NCBI GenBank assembly: GCA_022113835.1 | Contig: JAILWY010000016.1 | Span: 4,316,501 to 4,380,500, forward strand | Reading direction: 5' to 3' | DNA length: 64,000 bases | Origin: Atopsyche davidsoni | Taxonomy: Eukaryota; Arthropoda; Insecta; Trichoptera; Hydrobiosidae | In this document: one piece after another, positions 49,701 to 61,389 of the stretch | Position numbering within the stretch: position 1 is the stretch's first letter | Layout of the letters: each line of letters starts with the position of its first letter | Notes under the pieces: generated by a model | The model's input: the letters and a program-made list of their open reading frames with translations, nothing else | Databases searched by the model: none | Told to the model about the DNA's origin: nothing | Translations under genes and position numbers: made by a program

Positions 49701-50680
49701 TCTTTTCATTTTTAAAAAATAAAGCTATATTTTTTTTCTTGCATCGTATTGCAGTGTCAACGGCTGTTTAGTTAACAACTTTATTGGACTTTTTCTTTTA
49801 ACACAGTACGCAATTGATTATGTGAATTGTCTCCGCCTCGTCTACAGGCGACAGTTAATAATTTAGCCCCATAGCTTAATTGTGTTCTGACGCAATGGCG
49901 TCTCGTTCATACTTGTTATCGTCTGTTCCTACAATTGCATTTCAAAAATAATATGAAACGCTTCGTTCCCAAAGTCAAGCACATTTATAAACAAAAAGTA
50001 TTTATATTTAGTTGGCAAGATTCAAATTAGATTTTTTTATTAATCACAATTGGAAAAGGTTAAGCGCATTTTATCTTTGGCATTTATCTTGGTGAATCCT
50101 GTAGATCCTAAATCCAGTCCACCGCAAACCCACGGACGTTGGAGTGATCGCTCTCTTCGTTTTACGGCTATCTCTTGCACCATGCACTTGCGGTTTTAAT
50201 GCACTCTCGTTATTACCCCCTATTGAAATAACTTACAATATCTTAAAAGATTAATGATTAAGTTGACTGGCTTGATGGTTCAGAACTTAGAAGTTTTTTT
50301 TTGTACTCACATATTTATACTGTTCATATACTTCTGCTTATTTTGTAGGATAAAAATACCATATACACTCACGCGTTGAAGTCTTATTTACTAATATTAG
50401 TTCACAGTAGTTTTATTAAGTACAATAAAAACATAATTTAATAAAGTTTTTATTGAATTGCAACAGTCGTTAGTCGTTTTAATTGCATTTTTTCCTCAAA
50501 TTTTTATTATTGGTTATAATGAGGCATTATTGTAAAGTATAAATATATATTATTCCGTAGAGTTTTTTTGAAATTGTAATTGCCTTCATCGCGTTTGCTT
50601 GCTGAAGAAACGGAAAACGTGCAAAATAAATTTTGCGTATAAGACATTTATTTATTAGCTCAAGTTATATATATTGAATC
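46790..50680. other. Non-coding stretch with GC-rich blocks
   Basis: No supported gene. GC-rich blocks lie at about 47140-47420 and 48640-48900. A 20-base perfect palindrome GAATTGAAAATTTTCAATTC is at 47968-47987. CCTGTAGATCC at about 50099 resembles part of miR-10 but has no hairpin. Confidence 0.3.
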
Positions 50681-50686
50681 TTAAAT

Positions 50687-50935
50687 GATTATAAGATAAG
50701 AAATTCAATATTTTTGACAGAGAGTACTTGGTGGAATTCCATTTTAATATTTTTGAATAAAATACTTGAGTGATTTTCCACATTATTTTTTTTATTAGTG
50801 ACCGGTTTCGCCAACCTTTCACGTTGGCATTATCAAACAGAGTCTGTTTGATCCACTCTATTTGATAATGCCAACGTGAAAGGTTGGCGAAACCGGTCGT
50901 TTCTTCAACCGTTTATTCAAAAAGATTATAAGATA
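50687..50935 (-). mobile_element. Short PLE-type element with 38-bp perfect inverted repeat and 12-bp target duplication
   Basis: GATTATAAGATA at 50687-50698 and 50924-50935 is a perfect target duplication around a 225-bp insertion. The right part holds two 38-base arms (50800-50837 and 50861-50898), perfectly complementary, around a 23-base loop. Each arm carries TTTGATAATG, stem GCCAAC/GTTGGC, GAAACC and GGTC, the Penelope-type terminal hairpin with hammerhead-like order. On the minus strand the left arm is followed by a tail (50799 to 50699) matching 6098-6194. The element thus has a head in inverted orientation joined to a normal end, as PLE copies often show. It has no coding capacity. 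Confidence 0.8.
50800..50898. repeat. Perfect 38-bp inverted repeat with 23-base loop
   Basis: Left arm from GACCGGTTTCGCCAACC to ATTATCAAA and right arm its exact reverse complement. Each arm contains a smaller hairpin. RNA from either strand would fold into a very stable stem that competes with the smaller hammerhead-like fold. Confidence 0.95.
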
Positions 50936-50939
50936 GAAA

Positions 50940-52230
50940 ACGTATTCTTGAATACTTTAATACGTGTATTGTTTTTACGATATCACTTCCAGCGGTGTCG
51001 TGGTATCTTCCATTGAACTCCGAAGAATGCTTTATAAGCCGGACCCTCGTAGCGGCTCCTCCATTTCCTCCGCGGGTCCTTATCAATATTGAGTGCGGTC
51101 GTTTAAAACAAAATATATGGGCCGGGACAATGTACGCGGCCCGGCACTCCGATACGCCGGGCCAATACGTCTTATGCTGTCTATTTCGGTTTACGGTCCA
51201 GTTTTCATGTGTTCTTATCTAGGAGATACTTACCATGAGTGATAGTCGAGAGTAAAACAACTTCAAATACATAAGTTTTTTTTTTTTGTTATAAAAGATA
51301 AAATTACAAGGTGGATGCTGTGAACCATGGCGTCGGTATTTTTCTGGAAATCGTTTATCCGTATTTCGTTTAAACGTGAGCACGTCTCAAAAGACCGGCG
51401 CACCACAGCCTGCGGGGATGGACAACACTGAAGACAAATTCTTATGTTTCACAACCTTGACTATCTGTTTCCTTTTTCGTCGTGGATAACAATCTTTCCC
51501 ATCTTAGTATTCTGTGAAATTCGTATATTTCGCATTTTAATTTACACAATATTTTGCAAATTTTATACTTCCCACATTCTATGATTTTTTTTTACTTTAA
51601 TCATTTATAAGATTCAATGGATAATAATGAAATTGTTTTAAAATAAATTTATCCGTTGATTCTTACTAAGTCCCTCATAAAATCTTACTACAGTGTTTCA
51701 CAAATATTAATTACCGTATTTTCTATTCCAATTCGAAGCCTGATTTTTGTAAATACGTTTTTAGCAGTCAACTCGTCAAGCTTTAGCTTTTATCGTTTCC
51801 TTGAAAAGAGGCCATATTGTTTATAAATAGTTCTCGCAGAATATATTTTTAGGAAGCCTATAAGTTATTCTTTGTATTTATATAAGACAAATAAAACAAC
51901 AAGTTTTCCTATGAAAGCAAATATTAAATTTTTAATTTATTGGATTTATTAAATATGCGCTGCTAGAGATATTTTCTGAAACTGAAACATATTTTCTTTC
52001 AAAAACTGAAATATATATTATCGTGTACCTAGATTATTATTTGTTTTGTTTCATATTACTCGTTCTTAAAATAACATGAACGTCGATGCTTCATCAACTT
52101 CAAACATATTTAATGTTGAGACTATATCAAGAAGGAATTTCTCATCCAAAGTTTATATTTCTAGTATAAACCATGAATATTTTCAATTGTTATTCAAGGC
52201 AGGATAATTATTTTTTCAATTGTTCTTCTG
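50940..52230. other. Non-coding stretch with a GC-richer block
   Basis: No supported gene. A GC-richer block lies at 50990-51190, crossed by a 75-codon frame without recognisable domain. Confidence 0.35.
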
Positions 52231-52234
52231 TTTC

Positions 52235-52273
52235 CCGATTATTAATGTGCTTGTTTCTTTGTTACAGGTAAAG
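52235..52273 (+). other. Candidate recursive splice site (ratchet point) 2
   Basis: GTGCTTGTTTCTTTGTTACAG joined to GTAAAG, junction 52267/52268, with a branch-like ATTATTAAT about 25-30 bases upstream. The core CGATTA, TGTTTCT, TTGTTNCAGGTAANGAA and the downstream TTCC are shared with the site at 19856/19857, 32.4 kb away. GTGATC, a poor donor, lies 53 bases after the junction, so no clear recursive exon is seen here. Confidence 0.58.
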
Positions 52274-52764
52274 AATTCTTCCCGGAGGTCTCCCGATAGA
52301 TCTCCGTTACGCCCAGCACGTGATCCCCAACTTCTTCAGGTTTTTACATTTTATACCGGAATATAATTGAATGTAAATTTCTTATGCGTCCGTTCCGCAC
52401 AGAACTCTGTAACTACGTTATTTTAACATCTCTCTCTCTTGAACGTTGATCCCGGATTTAAATTTCAAATTTAAAATGTTGCACAATTTTAAAAAAAGTA
52501 ATTTATACGTACAGATGCCGGCTTAGAATCGTTATACTTGTTAAAATATAAGATTTTAATTTTACTTTGATAGCAGTTTCCTATCGTAATACTTTTTGCA
52601 AGTAACTTTTTCTTTGTAGAAAATTTTACTCATTACGTACCGAAACCACTCGTGAAAGATGTGCAGGTGTGGTGCTTGGCTTGGATACGAGAAAAAAAAA
52701 TTCCTTGAATTATTTTTGATTATTAACATATATATATATAATTTCAGAGAGGTAAAAATGTTTC

Positions 52765-52830
52765 ACGCGAATTCGAACCTAGGACAATATTGCCTTTTAC
52801 TGCTAACCACTCAATCATGCCGCTTAGTCA
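52765..52830 (-). repeat. Degraded tRNA-derived sequence (SINE head or tRNA relic)
   Basis: On the minus strand, TGATTGAGTGGTTAGCA (A-box) is followed by GGTTCGAAT (B-box, 52771-52779) at tRNA-like spacing. The T stem and acceptor no longer pair, so it is a relic. It differs from the TGT-anticodon SINE. Confidence 0.55.
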
Positions 52831-52834
52831 ATAA

Positions 52835-55580
52835 TTCTGTAGATATGCAGTCATCATTTGAGCTGTTGACTCTTGGAAACCGATAGAATATCCTTAAGAG
52901 TAGCTTTACGCCCCAGGCTCATAAATGTAAATAAATCAAGCCATGGAAGAAGAATCATTAAAGCGTAAATATGCTTTTTGGTTACTAAACATTTATTTAT
53001 AATATTATATTACAATTTACGACAACAAAAACCGCACCTTGTAAATTAGTATTGATAATAAATCTAAGATGATTTAATCAACACCCCATAAACACTTTCA
53101 ACAACTGATTAATTATAAATAGTTAATTAGCTAAACAGCGAGTAACAGATATTAAAGTCGAATCCTAGGAACGTGCGGGTAACTCCGTGCCGGGTCGTCT
53201 AGGGAATTTTAAGTGGGATCTTTTGCATATCAGTTCCGCTTTCTGAATACCGCTTTGTCCAGGGTAATCCCTTTACGGAGTTGAGATTCATTTGAATTTT
53301 TATTGGTTTTTTGACGCTTTCCGCCCTCCAGGAACCCGCCCTAACCCGCCATAATACATCGCAGTGCTTGTATGTTCTATGACACAATAAATTTTATTTT
53401 TTTCATAGTAATTTCATAGTAAACGTTTGAAAATTTTTATTCACGATATGATCAAAATAAAAACAACATCTGGAGATAAGTTATTTATCCTTAATTTTAC
53501 TGGACAATTTATACGAGTTTCTCAATCATTGCGGGCTTGTTTTCATTTTCAAGATAATTATTTATTTGATAAATTTTTGTTCAGAAAAATGTTTTTTTGG
53601 CTGAGATCTATTTTGAGATTTAATTTAATATTTGAAAAATAATGAAGCCTGATTCTTCAGGGGACTGTTAAACTAAAAGCTTTGTTATTTTTTGTTTATT
53701 TTAACTGTTGTTTTTATGCGATGAAAGTTGCACGTTGTCCGATAGTTGTATGGCCTGGCGTCGGGCTTCGAAAGGACATACATGGCATACTTGAATCCAG
53801 ATAGCCAGGGTTTTTACTCATAAAAAGGATTTTCATGTCCACCCGACTCGCCTCCGATCCCTTTTTTAATAAGCAAAAACTTTTGCGCTTTATATTTACA
53901 TAGTATTATGCTTTTAGATGTATAAAAAATTTAAGTCTATCACTTTTAGAATTACAGCAACGCAAATTTTTAATAAGATATTCGTCATAATTTTGAAAAT
54001 TGAGTGGTTTTCTATATTTAGGCGCATCATTATAGTGTGATAATTAGACATATTTCTTTGATGTTGATATTCATTTTTTTATTTTATTTAGATCGTATTA
54101 TTTATTTTAAGCTAACCGAAAGTGTACAGACAATTTGAATCAAATCATAAATCCATAATTAATAATCCTGACTGTGAATTGTTAGATTACAAATCCAATG
54201 CAATGGAAAATCGTATCGGAGCGTTCACGATCAGTATGACGTTACCAAAGTAATCGACTGTATTTGTTTTATATAAATAAACGTAACAATAATCGATTAC
54301 TTAAGTGCTTCGTAAATAAACCTAACTTTATTCTGCGAAATTCACGTTAAGGCTCTTAATTGAATTACAATATTTCAAAATTACAAAACATGTTAAGGGG
54401 CGTGCTGCCACGCTTTTATCCAGCATTAATTAATTATTATCGAAGTGGTGGCGTCCATTTGGCTAATAACACCTATGTTTCTGTGCGAGGCCAATCCACG
54501 TGGCCATTAGCGGTACCATTCCCCGGGCGTTATTATTTAGGAGTGATTTTACCGACGCTAAGACTTCCCACCCCTCTCAATCCTTCATGAGGCTACCGCG
54601 TGCCTCGTGAATATTGAAAACAGGTTCATTAATTCGGCATTGAAAGTTTTCCAACATTTTCTCGAACAGTTCGTACAACAACAAAAAAACACTAATAGGG
54701 TGACCAATTGAAGTGCTTATTCTGACACCATCTACTTCTTCGTGATACAGTTGTAAGTGATAACAAGCATACTGAAATATATACTCATACACAAAGACTA
54801 CTTTTGATCGATGTGATTGAATCAATAATTACAGTCAATACCTATTCGTGATTCTGGAAGTTTAAAAAAATTAATTACTGTCGATCGGTGATTCGTAGTA
54901 GCAAACGTTAAAAATTATGTCTCACAGCGTAGTTAATTTTGGTAACGCCTGTGATTAATACCACGGCGTTTATTTAACGACATCTGCTTAGTTAAATTGT
55001 TTTAGATTTGGTTTAAACTGGTGCAAAAACGATTTTTTCAACACATCTTCGGTCCCAACCATTTTTATCTACTTTTCATATTTAGTTGCAAAATATGATT
55101 TTTATATAATTGTGAATCATCGTTATTACAAATCTTCATATGTATCTTGTCATTCGATATACTGTGTAATTATAACCAAGATAAGAATACAAGAAAAACA
55201 AACATTGATATCTAAAACTTATCAAAATGTCACTTGTACGGCTTCTGTAACTTCATTCCAAGTCCTATTACATTTACTATGTTAATTTATTTATATTTAC
55301 AACCCTGCATGAAATATTATAATCACTTTACTTTTATACTCTAAAAAACTCTACTAAAAAACTACTACTACTCTACTAAAAAAGTTCGCAATTCTTCACT
55401 ATATAATGTAACATCAAGACTGAAAATGTATGTAACCAACGTAAATTTTTTTTAGCCATCTTCTTAAATATTAAGTACACTAACAGGTATTTTTTTAATT
55501 AATTGTTTTCTATATTTTTGTTGTATCTTTTATATTAAAAAAACACAAAATTGTACCATTTCGGTAAAATGATGTGGTTC
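52835..55580. other. Non-coding stretch
   Basis: No supported gene. A GC-richer patch lies at 54380-54600. A CTACTAAAAAA-type simple repeat lies at about 55337-55385. Confidence 0.35.
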
Positions 55581-55584
55581 CCCT

Positions 55585-55619
55585 GCACGACCCAGATTAC
55601 CGTCACTCGTGGGTCGTGC
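55585..55619 (+). repeat. Strong hairpin, 10-bp perfect stem
   Basis: GCACGACCCA (55585-55594) pairs with TGGGTCGTGC (55610-55619) around a 15-base loop and is followed by TTTATTGTTTTT. It stands out by GC content in an AT-rich region. It could be a structured RNA, a transposon footprint or chance; it is too short for a microRNA precursor. Confidence 0.7.
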
Positions 55620-56016
55620 TTTATTGTTTTTATTTTACGATCATCCCCAACCCTCTAGAGTACAACCACCCCGTGTTTAGGTGCCTTTCCAAAGTCGGTA
55701 AATAAATATTGCGAAAGGATTGATTTGCTTTTATATCTGTGCAGATGCGTACGATTGAATTATACGATGTCGTGTAAAACCGACATCAAACAAAACAAGT
55801 CACGATTGTATTGACGCGTGTCACATATTTAGGACGTTAAAAGTCATAAATTATGAATTCTAGATATTTAACTTAAAGCAAAAAGCAAAATTAGTTCGTG
55901 TCACGTGCGGCCTGTGCATTAAATCCTATAAATAAGTTTATATAATCTAAGAAACTTTGTTGAAATGCTTTTGTATTTTTTATATAGGACAAATCAAAAT
56001 CATAATGATGTAAACA

Positions 56017-56052
56017 TTTCTTTGTTCATTATTCTTTCTTTCTCAGGTACAT
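56017..56052 (+). other. Candidate recursive splice site, moderate
   Basis: TTCATTATTCTTTCTTTCTCAG joins GTACAT at 56046/56047. The pyrimidine tract is strong, the donor weak. It lies 3.8 kb after the site at 52267. Confidence 0.3.
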
Positions 56053-56054
56053 GT

Positions 56055-57265
56055 CCAGTCTGAATATAAATTAGTTGGTCATTATTTTTATTTTTATAAA
56101 AAAATCAATTGTTCACATCACAATCACAAATGTTTATGAAAAATTCATTCGTTCATTTTATTTGTAGGTTAGTGGGCTTTTCGGTATTTGATATGATTTG
56201 TTCTTCCTCAATTAACATATAAAAATGGTCTAAAAAATATATTTATGTGATATCAAAACTATCCATCATAAACCTTTTAAGTATATTATATTTCACATTT
56301 AAACATTGAATATAAATAGGCAAGTGGCTAGGAGATTACGATGCTTTTTTAATCAGAGCTCTTGCCTTTCTTGGCCTTCTTTAGTCTGAAGAAGCCTCTC
56401 CACTACCCGTTTTGGATATCGATATTTGTTAGATCAAGTGTATTTAATAAACAAAATAAATATCGTTACATGTGGAGGCAGTAACAGTTTCAGAGCGTAA
56501 TAAGCTGTTTATATAATCTTGACAATTAAAAAAATACTAATTGTCTTTGGCATTCAATCTGCTCGTTTACTTTTATGTTATATCAACGTATTAACGATTC
56601 TCCTCACGTTATATAAATTGAATTGCTGAACGGTGTAATTTATTATTAATACGCGATCAGCGCCTGAAAGGTCCGGTGCAAATATATATTCAAGTGAAGT
56701 CTGTTTACCCAGATTAGGTCTCGATTCCCTGTAACCAATTCGATAACTTGTTCGCTAAATACAATTTAAAACTTTAAAAAAATAATATGACCTTATACAA
56801 AATTGATGAAAAATATTTTTTTTTTTAAGAAATATTTAATTATACCACAAACGCCAATTAATTATACTAAGATGAGTTGTAAATACCGCAAATATTTCTC
56901 GCTGGAACACCACTCATATGACTTCTACAGAGAGTGGTCACGTCGACCGCACTCCGCCACGCTATTTCTCTCCAGCCTCTAATCGGTTTTAACGTTGTGA
57001 TTTTTCTTTTTGCAATCAAATATATATCGAAAAGGCAAGTTCGGCCATAACTATCTTTTAGATACATTAAAATAAAATTTGGTCTGCCTGTATGATACCG
57101 TGGCACGTCTAAGTCAAATGGTCCTGAGCGCTCTTTAGGCTTTGACTTTACTCAAATCTCAAGTGTAACTTCATTGTGAGCCTGTACTTACAACGTATTT
57201 CTCAAATGCTCCTTGTCACTCACTATTATTAGCCCAATGGCTAGGGAGTACTAGATTATTTTTAA
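56055..57265. other. AT-rich non-coding stretch
   Basis: No supported gene. A 79-codon minus-strand frame at 56867-57106 has no recognised domain. Confidence 0.35.
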
Positions 57266-57269
57266 ATAG

Positions 57270-57318
57270 CGCTTTCGCCATTTAAAAAGGTTCTTCAAAC
57301 TCTCGAAAGGCGAAAGCG
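57270..57318. repeat. Inverted repeat CGCTTTCGCC / GGCGAAAGCG
   Basis: Ten-base perfect arms (57270-57279 and 57309-57318) around a 29-base spacer. On the minus strand TGAAGAACC, TGGCGAAAGCGC resembles the stem-GAAA motif of PLE ends seen at 60245-60267, so this may be another PLE remnant. Confidence 0.5.
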
Positions 57319-57439
57319 ATCACCCTCGCACCGTTTGACCTATAACAATCGTTATGCGTATAAGTAAATATGCCAATCGTTGATAAATAGTGTAGTAAAT
57401 TGTGGTTGGTGAATTGAGTGTGTAATTTTCCGGATGCTT

Positions 57440-57660
57440 GCTATTTATCGTCGCTTCCTGAAAGGGAAGCCGAGCCCGGCCCGGTGGCGCTCCCTTTCAT
57501 CGCGCCATGAAATCTGACGGGGGATCGTATCGCCCGAGGAGACGATCGCATCACTTTATTGCTCAATTCTCACTTGCTATCGGCCGATACAGGCGGATTT
57601 GCATGCAAAGTAAACTCACACCCACCCGCCACGGGCTACACTGCTGGACGGGAGGGGGTC
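57440..57660. other. GC-rich block, possible regulatory island
   Basis: GC-rich sequence between AT-rich flanks, with no promoter motif set and no open frame of note. Confidence 0.25.
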
Positions 57661-57664
57661 GTGT

Positions 57665-60210
57665 ACGATGTTGGTGAAATACAGATCGACCCTTCCCTTC
57701 TGTGCTGAAAGGGATAAAGTGCAGGGAAATCGCATTGTTTACGTAACTTTAAGATTTTTTATGTTGTTTTTTCATTGAACAAAAATTTTACCACATGTCT
57801 AGCAAATTATTTACAATTTATATGTAAAATACGGCGGAACAACATCAAAAACCAGACGTGAAAAAATTATGTAAATAAACATAATTCATACATAAGCAAA
57901 ATCTTTTATCTATATTTTGTTAGTCTTCAAAATTACACAATTATCAAAAAAACTATTTGACATCTATGGTATGTAATGTCTTTGTGGCTTTTTCATTTCC
58001 ACTTTGTGTCTATTTAACTCGGTGGTTTACTTCTCAGACAGGTTTTTCTGTGTATATTGGCACCGTGTTATTGCAGGGGTGGGCCGGCCACACCGTGGGG
58101 CGTTATAAAGAAAAGTGTGCCGTGAAATCAGAAAAGAAAACTGACTTATATCGTGTAATGATAGGGTGGCGTCCTTACTCACGCAATGTTGCGACCTTTA
58201 AAAATGTGTTAATTATGTACACCGGCGCCTTTTGATAATTATACACAGGTATACAACACGAATGAAAATGTTTTAAAAAATCTTGACCCTAGAAAGGTGA
58301 CCCGAATTTCAGCTAACTCAAATAGTAGTTGTTATTATTATAAACTGCGTAGTAGGTTTACAATTTATTTGTGATTTCTTCAGGAGACCAAACCGTTTCA
58401 TTATTAATATATGTTTACGTACTTTGGGTTAACTTAGCATCTGAGATTGCTTCATTAATTATTTATCGGTGTTAAGTTTATTTTTTATTTTACATAGTAA
58501 TACCGCCCGGTTCGCTTTGCAACATGACATTTTAAATTTAATATTGAACAAACACGATATCCAAAAAAATATATAAATTATTTTAAAAGCAGTAAGTATA
58601 GTATTGTATAATATTATACACACTATTGTACTGAAACAACAGCTCTGATTTATGTCCTGTGCTACCTTTTGTCAAGTTTTGAATAATCAACATGACACTC
58701 TGAAGTGCTTGCACGCTCCATCAATTGAATCCAATTCCGTCTCACCATCGTGGCAGGGCCCACCATTAAGTTGTTCGTATATTTTGGATCGATCCACTAT
58801 TATATAATTGAGGTTTATATAATAAAATGTAACAAAGTGCATTTAATAGTTCTACAAAAAAAAATTTAAAATGTTTTGCTTGAGTTTCAATTAAAACTTT
58901 TGTCACTTTTCTCGATAATACAATGTTATATTATTACTTTGTGTGAAAACATTTAACAAAGTATTATATTTCTAGCTATAAGGTTCTAAACAAGTTTTTA
59001 TACTATCGCTAAGTTGATTTATTTTTTTTAATATAGTTGAATATTCTGCTGACTTTGATAATATATTCTTTAATGGTAGTTCTTTTATGTTTTTGCTTTA
59101 TTAAATTTGTTTTTTTTTTTGTAAACTTATTTTATTTTCTTTTTTTGTACCGACAACTTAAACCCTTTTTTATTACCATACTACCAAGAGTACTAAACAA
59201 ATTTTATACATCTGAAACTAGTAGCATATATCTCTTAAAGCAACAAATGTAATTTGGTAAAAATAAAAAACAAAATGGATTTATGTTATTTCTAAAACTT
59301 TTTGCGGGCTGAGTTCTCTTTTATTTAAATATCCCTACTTTAGGTATCTTTTTTGCTCCATGGTTGGCTTTTGTGTCGTGTATTTTATAGTCACCATCGT
59401 GGTTTTTGTTCCATATAGCTTTCAGCCCCGTCTCTACCCTTACTTACCATCCATAAATAATGACTATTTATTTAATTTCCATACTTACTAGGGATCATTT
59501 TGCAATATTACATGATGTATGACTCAACAAAATATATTTTTATGACAAAAATATATATTTTTGTATAGTACCGGATGTGTATAACGTCATAGTCTAACGA
59601 ACCATGCATCATATATACGTACATTAAGTATTAATAACCCTCATTTTGCTGTCGCCTGTAAATGCTATATTCCCAGTTGTATGGTTTGTTAATTGGTTGT
59701 TTAATGGTCATAGGTAAAATTGTTTTTTTTTTGCACATTCAACAGTGTTAGTTTTATGTTTTTGTTGGCGACGGCCGCTAAGTATATTATTTAGCAGTCG
59801 TTCGACTTCTTCAAGATTCGTTCACAAATTCACCGAATAGTTTGTGAATAATTAGTGGACTGTATAGTAGGTAATTTCAAACACTTTATTCGTGTAATCT
59901 TTTATTTCATCAACATTTATAAGATACTCGTTTATCATTTACAAGACACTTATTTTTTATAATTTTCAAACATTATTACTTTGTTATAAGCTACTTATTT
60001 AATCACTTTATACTTCCGAACTCGCGGCGGTATATAAACTTGATTGGGATGCTCGCGAGCGTCGTCTCCCTTTGAAGACGTATCGAACACTGCCCATGAG
60101 GGCCCACAAAAGAAACATGTTCCCAACCCACATGGGGACCTAATTGGGTGCAACAATTATGACACAAAACACAATAATTTAATTATAATAAAATAAAACC
60201 AAGTGGTTTT
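57665..60210. other. AT-rich non-coding stretch
   Basis: No supported gene. A 92-codon plus frame at 57957-58235 has no recognised domain and lies in average sequence; a hydrophobic frame at 59037-59252 reflects T-rich composition. Confidence 0.35.
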
Positions 60211-60214
60211 GGAG

Positions 60215-61170
60215 ACTACGTTATTTCACTTGTAGCGAGAGCTCTTTCGCCGAACACGGCATCTTCAAAACTGAGTCTATATTCAACAGAAATACATGAA
60301 TCATATATTATACTACATTACAAATTTATGTGGAAAAGTTGCTTCTATTGAGTGCTGTGAAACCTCATTAAAATGATATTAACAGCAAAAATTTTAATAC
60401 TAAGTACTTAAATAAACTAGTTTGTGATGATTCCTGGCTGCCCTGGCCGCCATCTGAAAGCAATTAGTTTGAGTCACAGTGTATTTTTAAAAATATTAAG
60501 AAGGGGAGAATTATGGTTATTTAATTGTTCGGTGATCAGAGGGAATTCTAAATTTTGGTGCTTAATTATTTCTAGTTGCTCCAAAACATTAAGTCTATAG
60601 CCTTTATTAGAAACATGAAGGAGACTTGGCTTATTGTCTACGTTTAAGCTATGTTTATTGTCATTAAGATGTATTGCAAATTGTGAATCTAATTTATTAT
60701 TATTAAACTAGTAATGTAGCCCGTCACAAAATGACGTATTTGATGAACGATGCGTCTTTTGTTTTTTTTGTAAAAGTTCTAAATTTGAAATTCTCGCGGT
60801 GAACGACATCTCGCGGCGAAGAAGTGAATCATATAATTCGTACATATTGAAATTCGCTAAAGCATATTTTAAAGTTTATGAATGAAAATATTATCCTATC
60901 GTCTTGAAATTCGGCACATAGCTGCGGAAAAATTTACTTAACTTATGTGCAAAAAATCAGCGTTGTATCTTTTAAGATATTCTATACAGAACGGAAAAAT
61001 GAAACATACATACAAACACACAATGGCTATTATTATAGTAGATAGATGATGCCAGGTGCTCTTTGTATCTTGTTGCAAAACTACGACCTGTTTGACCAAT
61101 GTACATAGCTTTACTGTCATCACAAGTTAATTTGTAGACTCCACTTTTACTATTTTTAAAGGCCATTTTA
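60215..61170 (-). mobile_element. Penelope-like element relic: GIY-YIG endonuclease and 3' end, interrupted
   Basis: The minus strand carries the C-terminal part of a PLE. The first half of a GIY-YIG endonuclease lies at about 61150-61055: GVYKLTCDDSKAMYIGQTGR, then a YKEHL motif. The second half resumes at about 60697 with SQFAIHLNDNKHS and runs to about 60520 with GYRLNVLEQLEIIKHQN, where the conserved Glu falls. Between the halves sits a 339-bp Helitron-like insertion. About 250 bases after the protein end is the PLE-type terminus (60245-60267): TGAAGAT, hairpin GCCG/CGGC, GAAAG. The reverse transcriptase, which should lie at higher coordinates, is not recognisable. The element is dead. 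The GIY and YIG equivalents are GVY and YIG. Confidence 0.85.
60708..61046 (-). mobile_element. Non-autonomous Helitron-like insertion inside the PLE
   Basis: On the minus strand the insertion starts TCTATCTACTATAATAATAG and ends GGGCTACATTACTAG, with A before and T after, as expected for Helitron insertion between A and T. Internal phrases TGTGTTTGTATGTATGTT, TGCCGAATTTCAAGACGATA and GACGGGCTACATTACTAG match the general pattern of widespread insect Helitron-type repeats. Removing it would bring the two halves of the PLE endonuclease next to each other, which fixes its boundaries independently. No clear 3' hairpin was worked out. Confidence 0.68.
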
Positions 61171-61174
61171 AATT

Positions 61175-61380
61175 CTGATAATTGTTCGCAAATATCAAGT
61201 GAGATTTGACCAAAATATTAAATGCATCTAAACGGCTTCAAACAGGGTATATTTGATTAGAGTTTTTTGCATGGGATTTTTTTACTAAGGATTTTATCAA
61301 CAATATTTTTTTTTTTACATTACATTTAACAATAATTTAAACGGGTTGCCAACAGTCTTGTTGACAGCCACAAGCTGTGC
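61175..61380. other. AT-rich sequence upstream of the PLE fragment
   Basis: It may contain remnants of the PLE linker region on the minus strand, but stops in all frames prevent a firm call. Confidence 0.3.
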
Positions 61381-61389
61381 TTGAAGTTT

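Noticed and set aside
50090..50120. miR-10-like sequence (CCTGTAGATCC)
   Set aside because: Only 11 bases match from memory and no complementary arm lies nearby to form a precursor hairpin.
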